DNA of 24,576 bases from Chromera velia. Its lineage: Eukaryota; Sar; Chromeraceae. Made by a program: the position numbers and the translations under genes. Of this stretch, positions 1-9,143 are shown one piece after another. Each line of letters begins with the position of its first letter. Position 1 is the first letter of the stretch. Location: positions 1 to 24,576 of the forward strand of contig JAHBMJ010001929.1 of the NCBI GenBank assembly GCA_018398765.1. The letters are read 5' to 3'. Below the pieces are notes generated by a model. It did not search any database, was not told the origin of the DNA, and saw nothing but the letters and a program-made list of their open reading frames with translations.

Positions 1-1
1 A

Positions 2-3000
2 GAGCCCGAGAGAGAAAAGGCTCATGAAGCCTTGCGGTCTTCTCGTAACCTTTCCAGGACAACCCTTGCCATTGGGGGAACCTACGCTGCCTGGGGAGGG
101 TCTGCTACAGCCTCGCGTGCAGAATTGCGATTGCAGGCGCAGAAACTCGTCGGAACCTCCGCAGCCCCAGCGACTGCAATGGAGACAGAAAGGAGCCCCA
201 AAGCTGCTTCAAACGCAACGCCTCAAACCTCAAACCGCCCCTCTGGACCCTCACAAGGAAAACCCGGTCAAACCAACACAGGAGGAGGAATAAAGGAGCA
301 CAAAGACGAAACCTCTCCCGGACTTCCCCCCAATGGGTCTAACCCTTTCAGAGGGGGACATCCTCGAGTGAAGGCAAAGAGGCCGACAGTAACTCTCGGC
401 ATCGTGTCATCAGCAGTCGCGTCCTCAGTGACACCAGCAGCAGGAGGAGGGGGGGGAGTGAACCAACCGACAGCAGGAGGAGGCAGACCTTTGGAAGTTG
501 ATGGAAGGCATCAGCAGAAGGCGCAACCAAATTGTTCAGTGCCTCGACGGAGGGAACCCCTCGAGGCCGGGGGATGGTCCCTGAACTTATCCAAGACAGA
601 GGGAGATCCTCGCACGCACACCCACACAGGGGGGGGGGTGAAGCTTTCGAGAAGGGAGGAGTCCCCCCAAATTGTGACTATGGATGTTTCGGCTTCCCTT
701 TTCCTCTCTGATGACGGACAGAGAACCGACGCTTCCCGCTCTGTGCGTCTGTCAGTCGAGGACCAAGACGCATATCCCAGAGGAGTGAGAGTGCAACAGC
801 AGCAGCACCAATCTTCAACGCAGGCACATCACGCTCTTGTGCAAACAGGTAAAAGAGGAGTGCCGACATGTGTACCGCTCTCTCAAGCAGAGTCGCAGAA
901 CCCCCTCCAGAAACCCAACTTGTCCAAATATCGCGTAATGGCTTCTAAGCCAACCGACCCCCACGCCCTAACTGGAGCAGTCAGTGTTCCCCCCGCAAGT
1001 TCTTCCTCTGTCGGAGCAAGTCTTCGCGAATTATTAGGAGGGATTACCGGAAAGGGCAAGGGAACGATTGCCACAGTCGGTCGCTTCATTGCGAAGAAGG
1101 GGGGAGGAAACACCGCCCCCCCACGGGGAGTGCCCCCCCCTCTCCCCACAGCCTCCACTGGGGGTGGACAATCTCTGAGGCGACCGGGGGGGGAATCAGA
1201 AGGACGACACACTCACAACATGGCGAGGGAGGTAGTGGGTCCCTCCATCGATCTAGTAGAGGGAGGGCAGGGCACAGAGGTCTGGGTGAACAAACGGGAT
1301 CATGCCCCCGCAAAATTGGTCCCGGAAAGAATCACTCTGCACCTAGGAGACAAAACGCAGGTTTCCGATCGAATGGCATCTCAAGGCCCCTCTGAGCTTC
1401 GTCTGATGCAGATGAGTGCCTTGCACTCAAACGCACATGGCACGGCGGCTGCTTGTCCTTTTCCTGTCCACGGCTCCCCTTCCTCCTCTGTACCGCCGAA
1501 CCAATCTAAGGGGTCCTCCCCCCACGCCCCATCAGGTGGTGTGAGGTGGACCCTCCAACCTCCCAACTTACAGGGATACACTCAACTTGACACCCAGCCT
1601 CCCTCCGACCGAATGACCCAACTGCACATGGGCGTTCCCCCCCCAGCCTTCCCAATCCAGGGAGTCGCACAGCAACAGCAGGGCGGCAGTGTTATGAAGG
1701 AATACAGCGAGAGGTCTGTTGAGAGTCAGGTGATTTTGACAGGGGGTGCCTCCACGAAATCAAAATCGAGGAAGAAGCCACCACATGCATCCCGGGCTGC
1801 AGAAGGCAGCTCAGATCAAACTCAGCAGGGTCAGAATTCGCACAATGGAAAGGCAAATTTGACGATTGCTGACAGGTTTGCAGCTCTTGCTGCTGAGCGC
1901 TCCCGAGTGTTGAAAGAGAAACAAGAGCAGCGTGAAGGAACCAATATATCGTCTCTGCATTTGCGTGCGGCAGGCGTCGCTCTCTCTGTGCCCTCTCCCG
2001 CTGCCTCAGCCATCAATCCCCCATACAGATTCGCTCAAGGACTTTCCCACCCCGCCCCATCAGTTTCTCCTCCTGTCGGTGAGGTCAGTGCAGCAGCAGA
2101 GTCTTTGCCATTACAGGCAAAGGGGGACGGCAGAAAGAGACGCACAGTTTCATCAAAACGCCACCCTTTGTCTGACAAGCACCCTCCCACACTTTCCTTT
2201 CCTGTGTCATCAACCAAAAAGGGTACTGCAAGCAGGCCCTCTTCCGGAAATGTATCCAAGAAAGCGGCCCTCCACTCCTCGTTTGATGATGGCATCGGAC
2301 ATTCGTATCCTCCCCATCAGAACAACGCTCGTGTTGTGGCCAGAAGGGTCGTGGCACCTCCTTCGCGGTCACACGCAGAGACGCCCTCTACAGCAGCTTC
2401 CGCCTCAGTCACCATCACCATGTCAACCCAGGCAGCTCCCCTCCCTCCAAAACGCAAAGAGGACGCCTGCCATCAACCTGATCCCAGCTGCTTGGTTTTC
2501 TTGACCAACCATCAGACAGAAGGCCCGCCGCTGCCTCAGTCTTTCCTCTTCGAAAGGACAGAAGGAGGCGACAACGAACCGAAGCAGCAGAAGCAGAAGA
2601 AATTCTCCACTGCTGCTCTGAGGGAAGGAGCAGCACGTGTGAGACGCCGGCAAGAGGACAAGGAGAAAGAAGCCTTGACCAGGTCTAAGCTTTCTTCTGC
2701 TCTGCTGTCTCCAAACGTACAGGGCCACCACCCGGGGTTCGGCCTCGGCGGTCCCCCCGGCCCTGTGGCACCGCCACCCCATCTCCAGAGTTCGACCCAA
2801 GCAGGGATATCCCAACGTCCTTCCCGCCTCTCTTTGGTCCATCAGGCAGCCGCCTGCAGGGAGGGGACTGCCGCCATGCTCCGAGCGGAGGTGGCGGCGG
2901 AAGAGAGGGAGAGAGTTTCACTCCACACCCTTCTGCAGCAACAGCAGCAGGAGGAGGAAGAGATGAATTTTGAAGTTGGCCCGGGACACGCGGAAAGAGA

Positions 3001-3145
3001 AGCAGGTCACCGGGGTGGAAGGAAAAAGGGGAAAGGGAAAAAGCACGGGAAGGGGTCTGGGTCGGGGGCGGGAGGCAAAGGGCGCGGGGTGGGTGGGCCG
3101 TCGAGCGGGAAGAAGAAGAGAGGACTGAGTGCTCGAAGGAAGTGA
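2..3145 (+). CDS. 3' part of a gene for a large low-complexity protein, open at the left edge
   Basis: An uninterrupted reading frame runs from base 2 to a TGA at 3143-3145, over 1,040 codons. No ATG lies near its left end (the codon at 32 is TTG), so the real start is upstream of the window. The protein is rich in Ser, Pro, Gln, Gly, Ala and Arg and has no domain I recognise. A short helical, charged patch beginning LTIADRFAALAAERSRVLKE lies near 1858-1917. Near 2930-2960 a Gln run is followed by a Glu run. The last 50 residues or so are Lys/Gly-rich (GKGKKHGKG, GKKKRGLSARRK) and would suit nucleic-acid binding or a nuclear location, which is inference. So long an open frame in GC-rich DNA strongly supports coding. 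Whether 2-3145 is one exon or part of a larger one cannot be seen. Confidence 0.72.
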   Translation, partial: EPEREKAHEALRSSRNLSRTTLAIGGTYAAWGGSATASRAELRLQAQKLVGTSAAPATAMETERSPKAASNATPQTSNRPSGPSQGKPGQTNTGGGIKEHKDETSPGLPPNGSNPFRGGHPRVKAKRPTVTLGIVSSAVASSVTPAAGGGGGVNQPTAGGGRPLEVDGRHQQKAQPNCSVPRRREPLEAGGWSLNLSKTEGDPRTHTHTGGGVKLSRREESPQIVTMDVSASLFLSDDGQRTDASRSVRLSVEDQDAYPRGVRVQQQQHQSSTQAHHALVQTGKRGVPTCVPLSQAESQNPLQKPNLSKYRVMASKPTDPHALTGAVSVPPASSSSVGASLRELLGGITGKGKGTIATVGRFIAKKGGGNTAPPRGVPPPLPTASTGGGQSLRRPGGESEGRHTHNMAREVVGPSIDLVEGGQGTEVWVNKRDHAPAKLVPERITLHLGDKTQVSDRMASQGPSELRLMQMSALHSNAHGTAAACPFPVHGSPSSSVPPNQSKGSSPHAPSGGVRWTLQPPNLQGYTQLDTQPPSDRMTQLHMGVPPPAFPIQGVAQQQQGGSVMKEYSERSVESQVILTGGASTKSKSRKKPPHASRAAEGSSDQTQQGQNSHNGKANLTIADRFAALAAERSRVLKEKQEQREGTNISSLHLRAAGVALSVPSPAASAINPPYRFAQGLSHPAPSVSPPVGEVSAAAESLPLQAKGDGRKRRTVSSKRHPLSDKHPPTLSFPVSSTKKGTASRPSSGNVSKKAALHSSFDDGIGHSYPPHQNNARVVARRVVAPPSRSHAETPSTAASASVTITMSTQAAPLPPKRKEDACHQPDPSCLVFLTNHQTEGPPLPQSFLFERTEGGDNEPKQQKQKKFSTAALREGAARVRRRQEDKEKEALTRSKLSSALLSPNVQGHHPGFGLGGPPGPVAPPPHLQSSTQAGISQRPSRLSLVHQAAACREGTAAMLRAEVAAEERERVSLHTLLQQQQQEEEEMNFEVGPGHAEREAGHRGGRKKGKGKKHGKGSGSGAGGKGRGVGGPSSGKKKRGLSARRK

Positions 3146-4475
3146 ACTTGAACATTGAAACAAAGGGCGCTCTCTCAAGAGAGACTTGCACGTACTTGCA
3201 CCCTTTTGAAACAAACGAATCGGCCTGGTTTTTTTCAATGACATACTGAATGTGAAGCAAGATGCGAAGTCAGATCTGCCAGCAAGAACTACGTTGTTTT
3301 TTGCTCTATAATTTTTCTTCATAAAATGAGCTAAGGAAAAAAAAACTTGTATGCATGAACATAGGCTAAAATTATATATTTTTAAAGTAAAAAAAATATG
3401 ATTTTGGTTTCATTTTTAAACTAGATTTGTTCAATTTTGTTTTTACCCTTTTTTAAATTTGAATCTGAAATGGTTTAATTGTTTTATTTTGTGAAGTGTT
3501 ACTAGAAGTATTAATATTTTAGTTAATTTTAGTATATATAAGTAGTCTCACTTGTATAGGATAAGATTTATGTTTTATATAATTAGGCTAGGTTTCGGCT
3601 AGGGTTTCGAGTACCAACATCTATACCCAAAATTGGAAAATCATGTAACTAGCAATTAATTAATGTAACTAGACAGCCAATAATATTGCTAGTAATATTG
3701 AAGGACTCCGATTCATAAATTTTTAAGTACTATAATTAATTATGATTATGACACGTCTTATAAGACGTGTCTAACATCGTGTCTGACATCTTTAATATGA
3801 TTCGTTATCAATATTCAGAGTTACGTGGATACTTCTAATATTAGACATGCAGCGAAAAGTCTAAATACTACTGAATAGAACTTAAAAATATAATAATCTG
3901 TTCGTTACATTCAATTTCATATTATTATCATCATCATTCACCATTATCATTGGCCCATAAATGAACATCTGATCACAGACCTAGTTACAGACTCTATTAA
4001 TTGCGCTCGACTGATCTAGGTACGTTTGTTTGGTGAAAGTCACTCTAAGAGTATGGCCATGTGTTGCAATGTGATATAAGGAGAGTAAAAAGTTAGAGAG
4101 ATCGAGTTGTTTTTGTTTCTAAAAACAATTAAGCCGGATATGCTAAGAACAAACCTTAAATACCTCTTCCTTTTGGGTTTGTCTGGTTCAATACAAAAAA
4201 ATTTAAATTGTAATCTAAATATATATAATATGTCGATTGTGTATTTCAAACAATTTACAAACTCAAATCAAACTCAAACAAAGTCATGTATGTTGATTCG
4301 ATTTGGTAAGTTGTTCGCCATTTGTATAAATTCCAGAGTCCCCTTTAGAGTCTTTTCACGTGGCAGGTATGTGGCACACTATGATACAGATTGAAACTAA
4401 AATCGAAAACGGAAGAGGCTACAGCTATAATATGGGACAACAAGGAGGGAGGGGGGGGAGTCTAAGTCTAAAGCA
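3146..4475. other. AT-rich intergenic spacer
   Basis: After a short 3' flank (to about 3330) composition switches sharply to AT-rich sequence up to about 4440. All frames are closed by frequent stops; the 95-codon plus-strand frame at 4107-4394 is what AT-rich DNA gives by chance and shows no domain. It lies between the stop codons of the convergent genes on either side, so it should hold both transcript 3' ends. It contains a 22-bp palindrome, a 12-bp tandem repeat and a 10-bp direct repeat (ATGTAACTAG at 3643 and 3663). No RNA gene or mobile element was recognised. Confidence 0.6.
3750..3771. repeat. Perfect 22-bp palindrome
   Basis: Each arm is GACACGTCTTA and the two arms meet without a spacer, centred on TTATAA. 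It sits in the AT-rich spacer. A 12-bp tandem repeat with one mismatch (GTGTCTAACATC, GTGTCTGACATC) starts inside its right arm and runs to 3790. Confidence 0.85.
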
Positions 4476-6083
4476 TCAAAAGCAGCTTGCGGGAGGGACT
4501 CTTGAATCAAACCATGTACATGATAGATCGTGACAGATCCACTGCTCTTCCTCGTTCATCCAGCAGTTTCGACACACCTCCTGGCCCTCCTCGTGCCCCG
4601 AGCAGAAGCGATGGCGGCGGTCGATGTCTTTTTTTGAAACATGACCCTCGTACGCTTCTTTTCCCCCTAGGCCCCTCATCAACCCTCCTATGTACACGTC
4701 TGTCAGGAAGTCGAAGACAAGTAGAACAACACCAACGGTAAATGCTATGCACTCCGTGTTGTGATGGTGCGGAGGGCTGAGAATCTTCTCAACCCAGCCC
4801 GACAAACGTTGCCAGACTATAAGAACAATACCATAAAAGGACATCCCACCGCTCTTTCTCTCTCCTTTAATATCTCTCTGTCTTTGATTAATTGACTTCC
4901 CCACCTCGCCTTTCCCTGACTCCCCAGAATCTGGGAGAGCTAATGTGCTCTCCTCCTGAACCCTTTTGTGTTTGCCAGTCTCAATTAGGGTTTTGTTGAA
5001 TAGCTCAACAGACAAAATGCGCCTAAAAAAGAATGTGTTTCCCCCTGAGACTTGCATCATGTCCTTCACCTCTCCTATGGTGAACTTTCGGGGAATCGAT
5101 CGACGAACAAAATTTGATATAGAGAAGAAAAGAACACTGAAAAGAAAATAGAGAAGCGGGATTACAGGTGTCTGGCCTTGGCTGTCTGGGTCGAGTGCAA
5201 CAGACTCACGAGGACTCACCAATGCCACGTATGCCACACCCACAGCTGTTTTACTGAGCAGGATGCACAGCCCGCCCAATGAGAGAATACGGTCGATAGG
5301 GGACAACGGCTGGAGCAAGAGACAGATGAACTGGAAAATAGAAATGAAAAACAAAAAGACGCTTGCGGATGCAATGATATTTAGAGCAGGCCAGTTGTCA
5401 CCGGCCCTGGACCCAAGAAATTTGATATATTGCAAAACGAACAGTTGTAACATCGCGAAGGAGTAAAGTATGTACGGCAAAAACATCTTGAGAAGTGTCC
5501 CCAAGAACCTTATTCGAATGTAAAGCATACACAGAGCATACACAAGGTAAGCACCAGATGGATGGAAAACAAATAAAGCCACGCTGACGCTGATTGTCTT
5601 GATGCGCACGAACACCATATCTGAAGACGCTGTAAAAAGCCTGCCTTCCCCGTCTGAAGACAATTCAAGTAAACCCGCCACCACAAAAAAAGGCAGCAGG
5701 AGGTTTAGCATAAAGTAGAAGGCGTAGAGGTGTGAGGTCAATTGTAGAGGGGAGTCCAGATACACCTTTATCTCCCCCCAGCATACTCCGGGCATTCTGT
5801 ATACCGCAAACCGAGCCTCCCAACTCCCCAAGTCCCACACAGAATCCACACCCATTCCACACCCTCTGCATCGCCCTTGTACCCCCCCACTCCTAGAGTC
5901 ACGTCTCACATTTCCCACATTATCCACACCAAGACCTTCCTCCAGATCCCCCGAGCAGACCCCTGTGGAAGGATGCGGAGGCTGAGAGGCCTCTGCCTCT
6001 CCTGAGAAGGAGACGGCTCTTCTTCCTTCCGGATATCTCTGCACGAAGATCTGTATGCGAAGACACAGAGAGGAAAGGGTCAA
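4476..6083 (-). CDS. Polytopic membrane protein with about eight hydrophobic segments
   Basis: The open frame ends at TGA 4476-4478. The codon at 6083 is TTG, so the true start is either the in-frame ATG at 5855 or an upstream exon (see 6154-6327). The frame itself is open back to 6113. After a polar N-terminus come hydrophobic segments around FYFMLNLLLPFFVVAGLL, TISVSVALFVF, MFLPYILYSFAMLQLFVL, ASVFLFFISIFQFICLLL, LGGLCILLSKTAVGVAYVAL, IPLLYFLFSVLFF, FYGIVLIVW and FTVGVVLLVFDFLTDVYIGG. A long hydrophilic loop precedes the last two. The C-terminal tail is hydrophilic, with Cys and His spaced like a possible metal-binding knuckle (CSGHEEGQEVCRNC and a later pair ICHDLSC). The SPLQL segment before the first membrane span faintly recalls XK-related proteins, but not enough to name it. 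Confidence 0.68.
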   Translation of the reverse strand: MTLSSLCLRIQIFVQRYPEGRRAVSFSGEAEASQPPHPSTGVCSGDLEEGLGVDNVGNVRRDSRSGGVQGRCRGCGMGVDSVWDLGSWEARFAVYRMPGVCWGEIKVYLDSPLQLTSHLYAFYFMLNLLLPFFVVAGLLELSSDGEGRLFTASSDMVFVRIKTISVSVALFVFHPSGAYLVYALCMLYIRIRFLGTLLKMFLPYILYSFAMLQLFVLQYIKFLGSRAGDNWPALNIIASASVFLFFISIFQFICLLLQPLSPIDRILSLGGLCILLSKTAVGVAYVALVSPRESVALDPDSQGQTPVIPLLYFLFSVLFFSISNFVRRSIPRKFTIGEVKDMMQVSGGNTFFFRRILSVELFNKTLIETGKHKRVQEESTLALPDSGESGKGEVGKSINQRQRDIKGERKSGGMSFYGIVLIVWQRLSGWVEKILSPPHHHNTECIAFTVGVVLLVFDFLTDVYIGGLMRGLGGKEAYEGHVSKKDIDRRHRFCSGHEEGQEVCRNCWMNEEEQWICHDLSCTWFDSRVPPASCF

Positions 6084-6153
6084 GCTTTCAAACAGTAAAA
6101 TCAGGAGAAAAGCCTAGTAAAAGCTTTTCTCCCCTCCTGCTGTATGCACCCAC

Positions 6154-6327
6154 CGCCTTCTCTGCCGTCCCTAGCTGAGTTTCCAGACTTCCGACCTCTT
6201 TTGTCTCTATCGGGTCCGCCCCCTGACGTTTGTCTGGAGAGCCAGCCTCCTCTACACGCACAGCACATAGGCTCTTGCCGGTACTGGGGCCGATGCAAGT
6301 AAGGAGGCCTCGCACGTCCATCTCCAA
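6154..6327 (-). CDS. Possible 5' exon of the membrane-protein gene
   Basis: An ATG at 6325-6327 opens a frame (MEMDVRGLLTCIGPSTGKSL...) that joins the 4476-6113 frame in phase 0 if a 40-base intron (6114-6153) with donor GTGGGT and acceptor TTTTACTAG is removed. The intron would be shorter than the others in this window (67 bases and up). If it is not spliced, translation starts at ATG 5855 instead. Confidence 0.3.
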
Positions 6328-6790
6328 ACTCGCCCGAGAAAGGCACCTGCTCAGAGCATCTTCCTCATTCTAGAATTCTGATGCTGACATCTTTTTACTA
6401 AACCGCACAGCCTACTGCTTTCTGTTTGCGTTAGGATGACTGGGAATGCATTGGGGTTGGGATACATTGACGTGCAGATAAAAAGAAATGAAACCGTTTA
6501 TTTTCATACAGTAGGATTCGTGCTTATACACCCTCGGACGGAGACCAGCCCCGTGGTCTCCGTCTCTACCACGGAGACCACCGATGACCACTGACAGCTT
6601 CACGGTTCTTGTTCTCTTTATACACATAATCCGTTTTGAAACGCTTTTTTCCTATCAACGTGATTCTCTTAGAGCGTTGAAAGTGTTGGAAGCCGTCATC
6701 ATTCGTGATGAGGCTCTGGTCTCTCATTTTTCGGTTTTGGACGTTGGTGGTGGTTTGTGATAGTAGTTGGCTGTCTCGCCCATAGAGCCT
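6328..6790. other. Divergent intergenic region between the membrane-protein gene and the small four-exon gene
   Basis: The two flanking genes are transcribed away from each other, so both promoters should lie here. I see no convincing TATA box. The 71-codon minus-strand frame at 6412-6627 looks like chance. The notable content is two inverted-repeat structures, at 6537-6580 and 6767-6820. Confidence 0.45.
6537..6580. promoter_or_regulatory. Three-armed inverted repeat able to form two exclusive hairpins
   Basis: Arm A (6537-6547, GACGGAGACCA) is the exact reverse complement of arm B (6554-6564) with a 6-base loop. Arm B's first ten bases also pair perfectly with arm C (6571-6580, ACGGAGACCA) with a 7-base loop. 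A-B and B-C pairing exclude each other. A role in transcription or RNA folding is inference. Confidence 0.5.
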
Positions 6791-6820
6791 ATGCTACTCT
6801 CGCATGCCGAAGACAGCCAA
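6767..6820. repeat. 10-bp inverted repeat around the start codon of the small gene
   Basis: TTGGCTGTCT (6767-6776) is exactly complementary to AGACAGCCAA (6811-6820), with a 34-base loop that contains the proposed ATG at 6791. In RNA this would place the start codon in the loop of a stem. Confidence 0.5.
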
Positions 6821-7676
6821 AGGAGGTGCATATTAGGAGGATCGAATCGATGCTCTCATAAAGGGTAAGCACCCTGGGAAGTCCCATCTTAAGAGCGAAT
6901 CGTGAAAGAGCAAGTATGAGAAGGTCAAGGACTGTCCTGCATAGACTAACTGATTATTGAGATCACATTGTATATGTGGGCGCGACCATGACTGGTCCAA
7001 CCGACTGCAGTCCTTCCGACAGCATCGGCAGCCTCAGGTGGTGCCCGCAAGCAAGAGCCAACCAACTATCTTGCAAGGTCTGTGACGGCCTACTTCATTT
7101 TTTGACTCTGCTGGTGGTCTCCGTGTTGCTTTCTGTATACAGCCCTCACGCGTCTACCTGTCTACACTGTCAATTTCATCCTGCTTTGTTCTTTGCAGCC
7201 TTCAAAGGAGGTCTACGGCAAGCCAGTGATGATCAAAGGGCTTCCTCCGTCATCCCCCGTGCCCCAGGTTAGTTGTTTGTGGTGCTCCCTGTACGGTGGT
7301 CTCCGCTTGGCTTCCTCCCTCCATTTTCCTCCTTCCTCCCCGTCGGGCCGTTTGCTTTTGCATTGGGCTGCACTTTGCTTACCGTCACTCTCGGACTCTC
7401 TCTCATACATATTCACTTTCCCTCTGTCACTCTCTATTTTGCTTTACTGGCTTGCAGTTCCTGTTTTGGAAACACAGGAGAGTGATAGGAGCGCTGCTGC
7501 TGAACCCTCTGCGGATGCTGCTCCTGAAGTACAGGAGTCTCCCAACGTGGATCCCTCTACAGAGTCTCTTCGTAGCTGCTCTAATGTCCCTGTTGTTAGC
7601 GGTGCAGATGTTCCATGACCTAGTAGAACGTTTACGGAGAGCGAAGGCGCTGTACAAAAAGCAGAGGGACCGATAG
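6791..7676 (+). CDS. Small four-exon gene, basic protein with a C-terminal membrane segment
   Basis: Proposed exons are 6791-6864, 7011-7077, 7199-7267 and 7458-7676, joined in phases 2, 0 and 0. The introns start GTAAGC, GTCTGT and GTTAGT and end GACTGCAG, CTTTGCAG and GCTTGCAG. The product is about 142 residues. The last two exons are the most certain: KPVMIKGLPP runs into FLFWKHRRVIGALLLNPLR, then a hydrophobic stretch LFVAALMSLLLAVQMF, then a basic tail LVERLRRAKALYKKQRDR before TAG. A single C-terminal membrane span with a basic end would suit an organelle inner-membrane or tail-anchored protein; this is inference and I do not recognise the family. The first exon is less sure: an alternative start is ATG 6988, read straight through to 7077 in the same frame. 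Confidence 0.55.
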
Positions 7677-7694
7677 AGGCAACTTGAAGGGGGG

Positions 7695-8695
7695 GTGAGT
7701 GCACGTCGGGGGGAAGGGGAAGGGGGGGAGGATGTAGAGATAAATGGAGGAGAGGCTGAGCTGCCTTCCGTCAATCTCTTTCCCATGTCAGGAGGGGAGG
7801 GGCTAAAGGGGAGGGTTGATGTAGAGATGAATAGAGAGGGCCTGGCTCCCCTCAGCGCAGAGATGGACCGAAAGGCTTCCCCCGACGCAGAAGGGGGGGN
7901 GGGGGGGGGGGGATGCAGAGATGGATCTCGACCCTTCGCTTGAGCCACGGCTGCCCCAGTTGAGGTACACTGACTGTGAGTGCTATTCAGGCAAACGTGA
8001 GGAAGGGGATTGGAGGGCTCGACAGGGCACTCGCATCATCATTCTTTTCTCTCTTTTGAAGCTTGAGATCTTCGTTCGGCTGGATGCATAGCATTGGATC
8101 CGTCGAATCTTTGTTGGAGTCTCGTCTGTTTCCCATCTCCTGATAGGAGCACTGATGAGTGCCCTCACTCAGGCTGTATTCAAGCAGCACGCAAGTGATT
8201 TCCAGGTACTCTTGCTTGCCCTCACTGTTGCGCATGGCCTGAGTTCAATAGAGACAGAGAAAGCGAAGCCGTGGGTGACTGCCAAACTCATCCGTATGAA
8301 AGTTCGTCGACTGATCCCTCCCCTACTTGAGTTACAACATCGTGTTGTGCAAATCAAGTATGCATTTCAAGATGTGGAGAACGATGGTGTGAAACTTGCG
8401 GGGGAAAAGTGGGAGCGGGTATGGGAGTTGATGTTAATTCACGTAGACAAACGGTTGCCTTTCGGATCTAGAGGGTGTTGATCTGTATATGCAGATCGAA
8501 TCATCCCCAGTCGAGGGGCCGGCACAAAAGTCTGATCCCATTCTAGCGGGGGCGCAGAGCGAGGCCCAGGTAGAACAGAGCGGGGGCGCAGAGAGTTTGG
8601 CTGCAGCAGCTGCCAGTGGGAGTCGACAAAGAGAAGGGAGGCCTCAACACTCCAGGGACACTAGATTGCAGTCTGCAAACAATGCGCTCTCCTGA
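7695..8695 (+). pseudogene. Coding-like region with broken frame, gene remnant or unresolved spliced gene
   Basis: Three frames carry protein-like sequence in series. Frame 3 is open at 7695-7899 (acidic, with repeats of a GTAGAGAT-type unit). After a G-run holding an ambiguous base at 7900, frame 1 is open from 7912 to 8481 apart from one TAG at 8089. Frame 2 then carries a Ser/Ala/Gln-rich stretch to 8695. The frame-1 part after the TAG has hydrophobic and helical composition (HWIRRIFVGVSSVSHLLIGA, then MSALTQAVFKQHASDFQ and WERVWELMLIHVDKRLPF). Splicing could explain some breaks: GTGAGG near 7997 is a fair donor, and a pyrimidine tract ending TTTTGAAG near 8060 is a fair acceptor. Decay, an indel in the G-run, or introns are all possible. 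No family was recognised. Confidence 0.35.
7900..7900. other. Ambiguous base inside a G homopolymer
   Basis: A single n lies within a run of about 18 G. The coding-like frame changes here, so a wrong homopolymer length is a likely cause of the apparent frameshift. Confidence 0.9.
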
Positions 8696-8717
8696 GTTGT
8701 CTCGTCTAGTTTTTCAG

Positions 8718-9143
8718 CTCCGCACAGAGGGAAAAAACGCACGTTGGGGGGGTGGGGGGAGAGCAAAATGCAACGGAAGACAAACAAAAAAAGAAGTGTA
8801 AAAGATGTGGGGAAGATGTTGATAAGCCGTTTCACAAGAGAGTTGAGGGTGGGTATTATTAGTATTTGTAGGTGTGGAGCACAAATTAATTAAAAAAGCC
8901 TTTCTTGCTTCTCTTTCCGATTTAAAAGAGGCGAACAAAGTGAAAAAAGGAACCAAGGTTGAAAAAAAACGATATCCAACATGCAAGAAGTTGTACACCG
9001 AGGCCCCAGGCCATCGATTTCCCCGGCCAGACGGTGTGTTTTGTCCATTAAAGCATAGTAGGTATGATGAGTGGTTTCAAAAGAAAGGGCGTGCACGTGT
9101 TGCTTGTATGGAAGGGCGAGAAGCAAAAAGAGGCCCGAACTAA
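8718..9143 (+). pseudogene. Fragments with two Cys/His motifs, possibly a transposon or zinc-binding remnant
   Basis: After a good acceptor (TCTAGTTTTTCAG, ending at 8717), frame 1 encodes a basic stretch with CKRCGEDVDKPFHKRVEGGY and then stops at TAG (8851-8853). In frame 3, at 8874-9143, a second stretch contains PTCKKLYTEAPGHRF followed by DGVFCPLK and ends at TAA. Both resemble a C-x2-C...H...G-[FY]-C knuckle of the sort found at the ends of some transposases, but each copy is incomplete. No DDE catalytic core, terminal inverted repeats or target-site duplication is visible. This could be the 3' part of the region at 7695-8695. Confidence 0.3.

Noticed and set aside
4107..4394. 95-codon plus-strand frame in the AT-rich spacer
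   Set aside because: Composition is that of AT-rich noncoding DNA (Asn, Leu, Ile, Phe, Lys) and no motif is visible.
6412..6627. Minus-strand 71-codon frame
   Set aside because: It spans the three-armed inverted repeat and has no domain; likely chance.
6860..6895. Possible 5S rRNA-like segment (CCCTGGGAAGTCCC)
   Set aside because: Only this short piece resembles the 3' part of 5S rRNA; the conserved internal promoter boxes and the rest of the fold are missing.
7427..7948. Minus-strand 173-codon frame opposite the small gene
   Set aside because: It is antisense to the last exon and the G-rich region, passes through the ambiguous base, and is Ser/Pro-rich as expected of a shadow frame.
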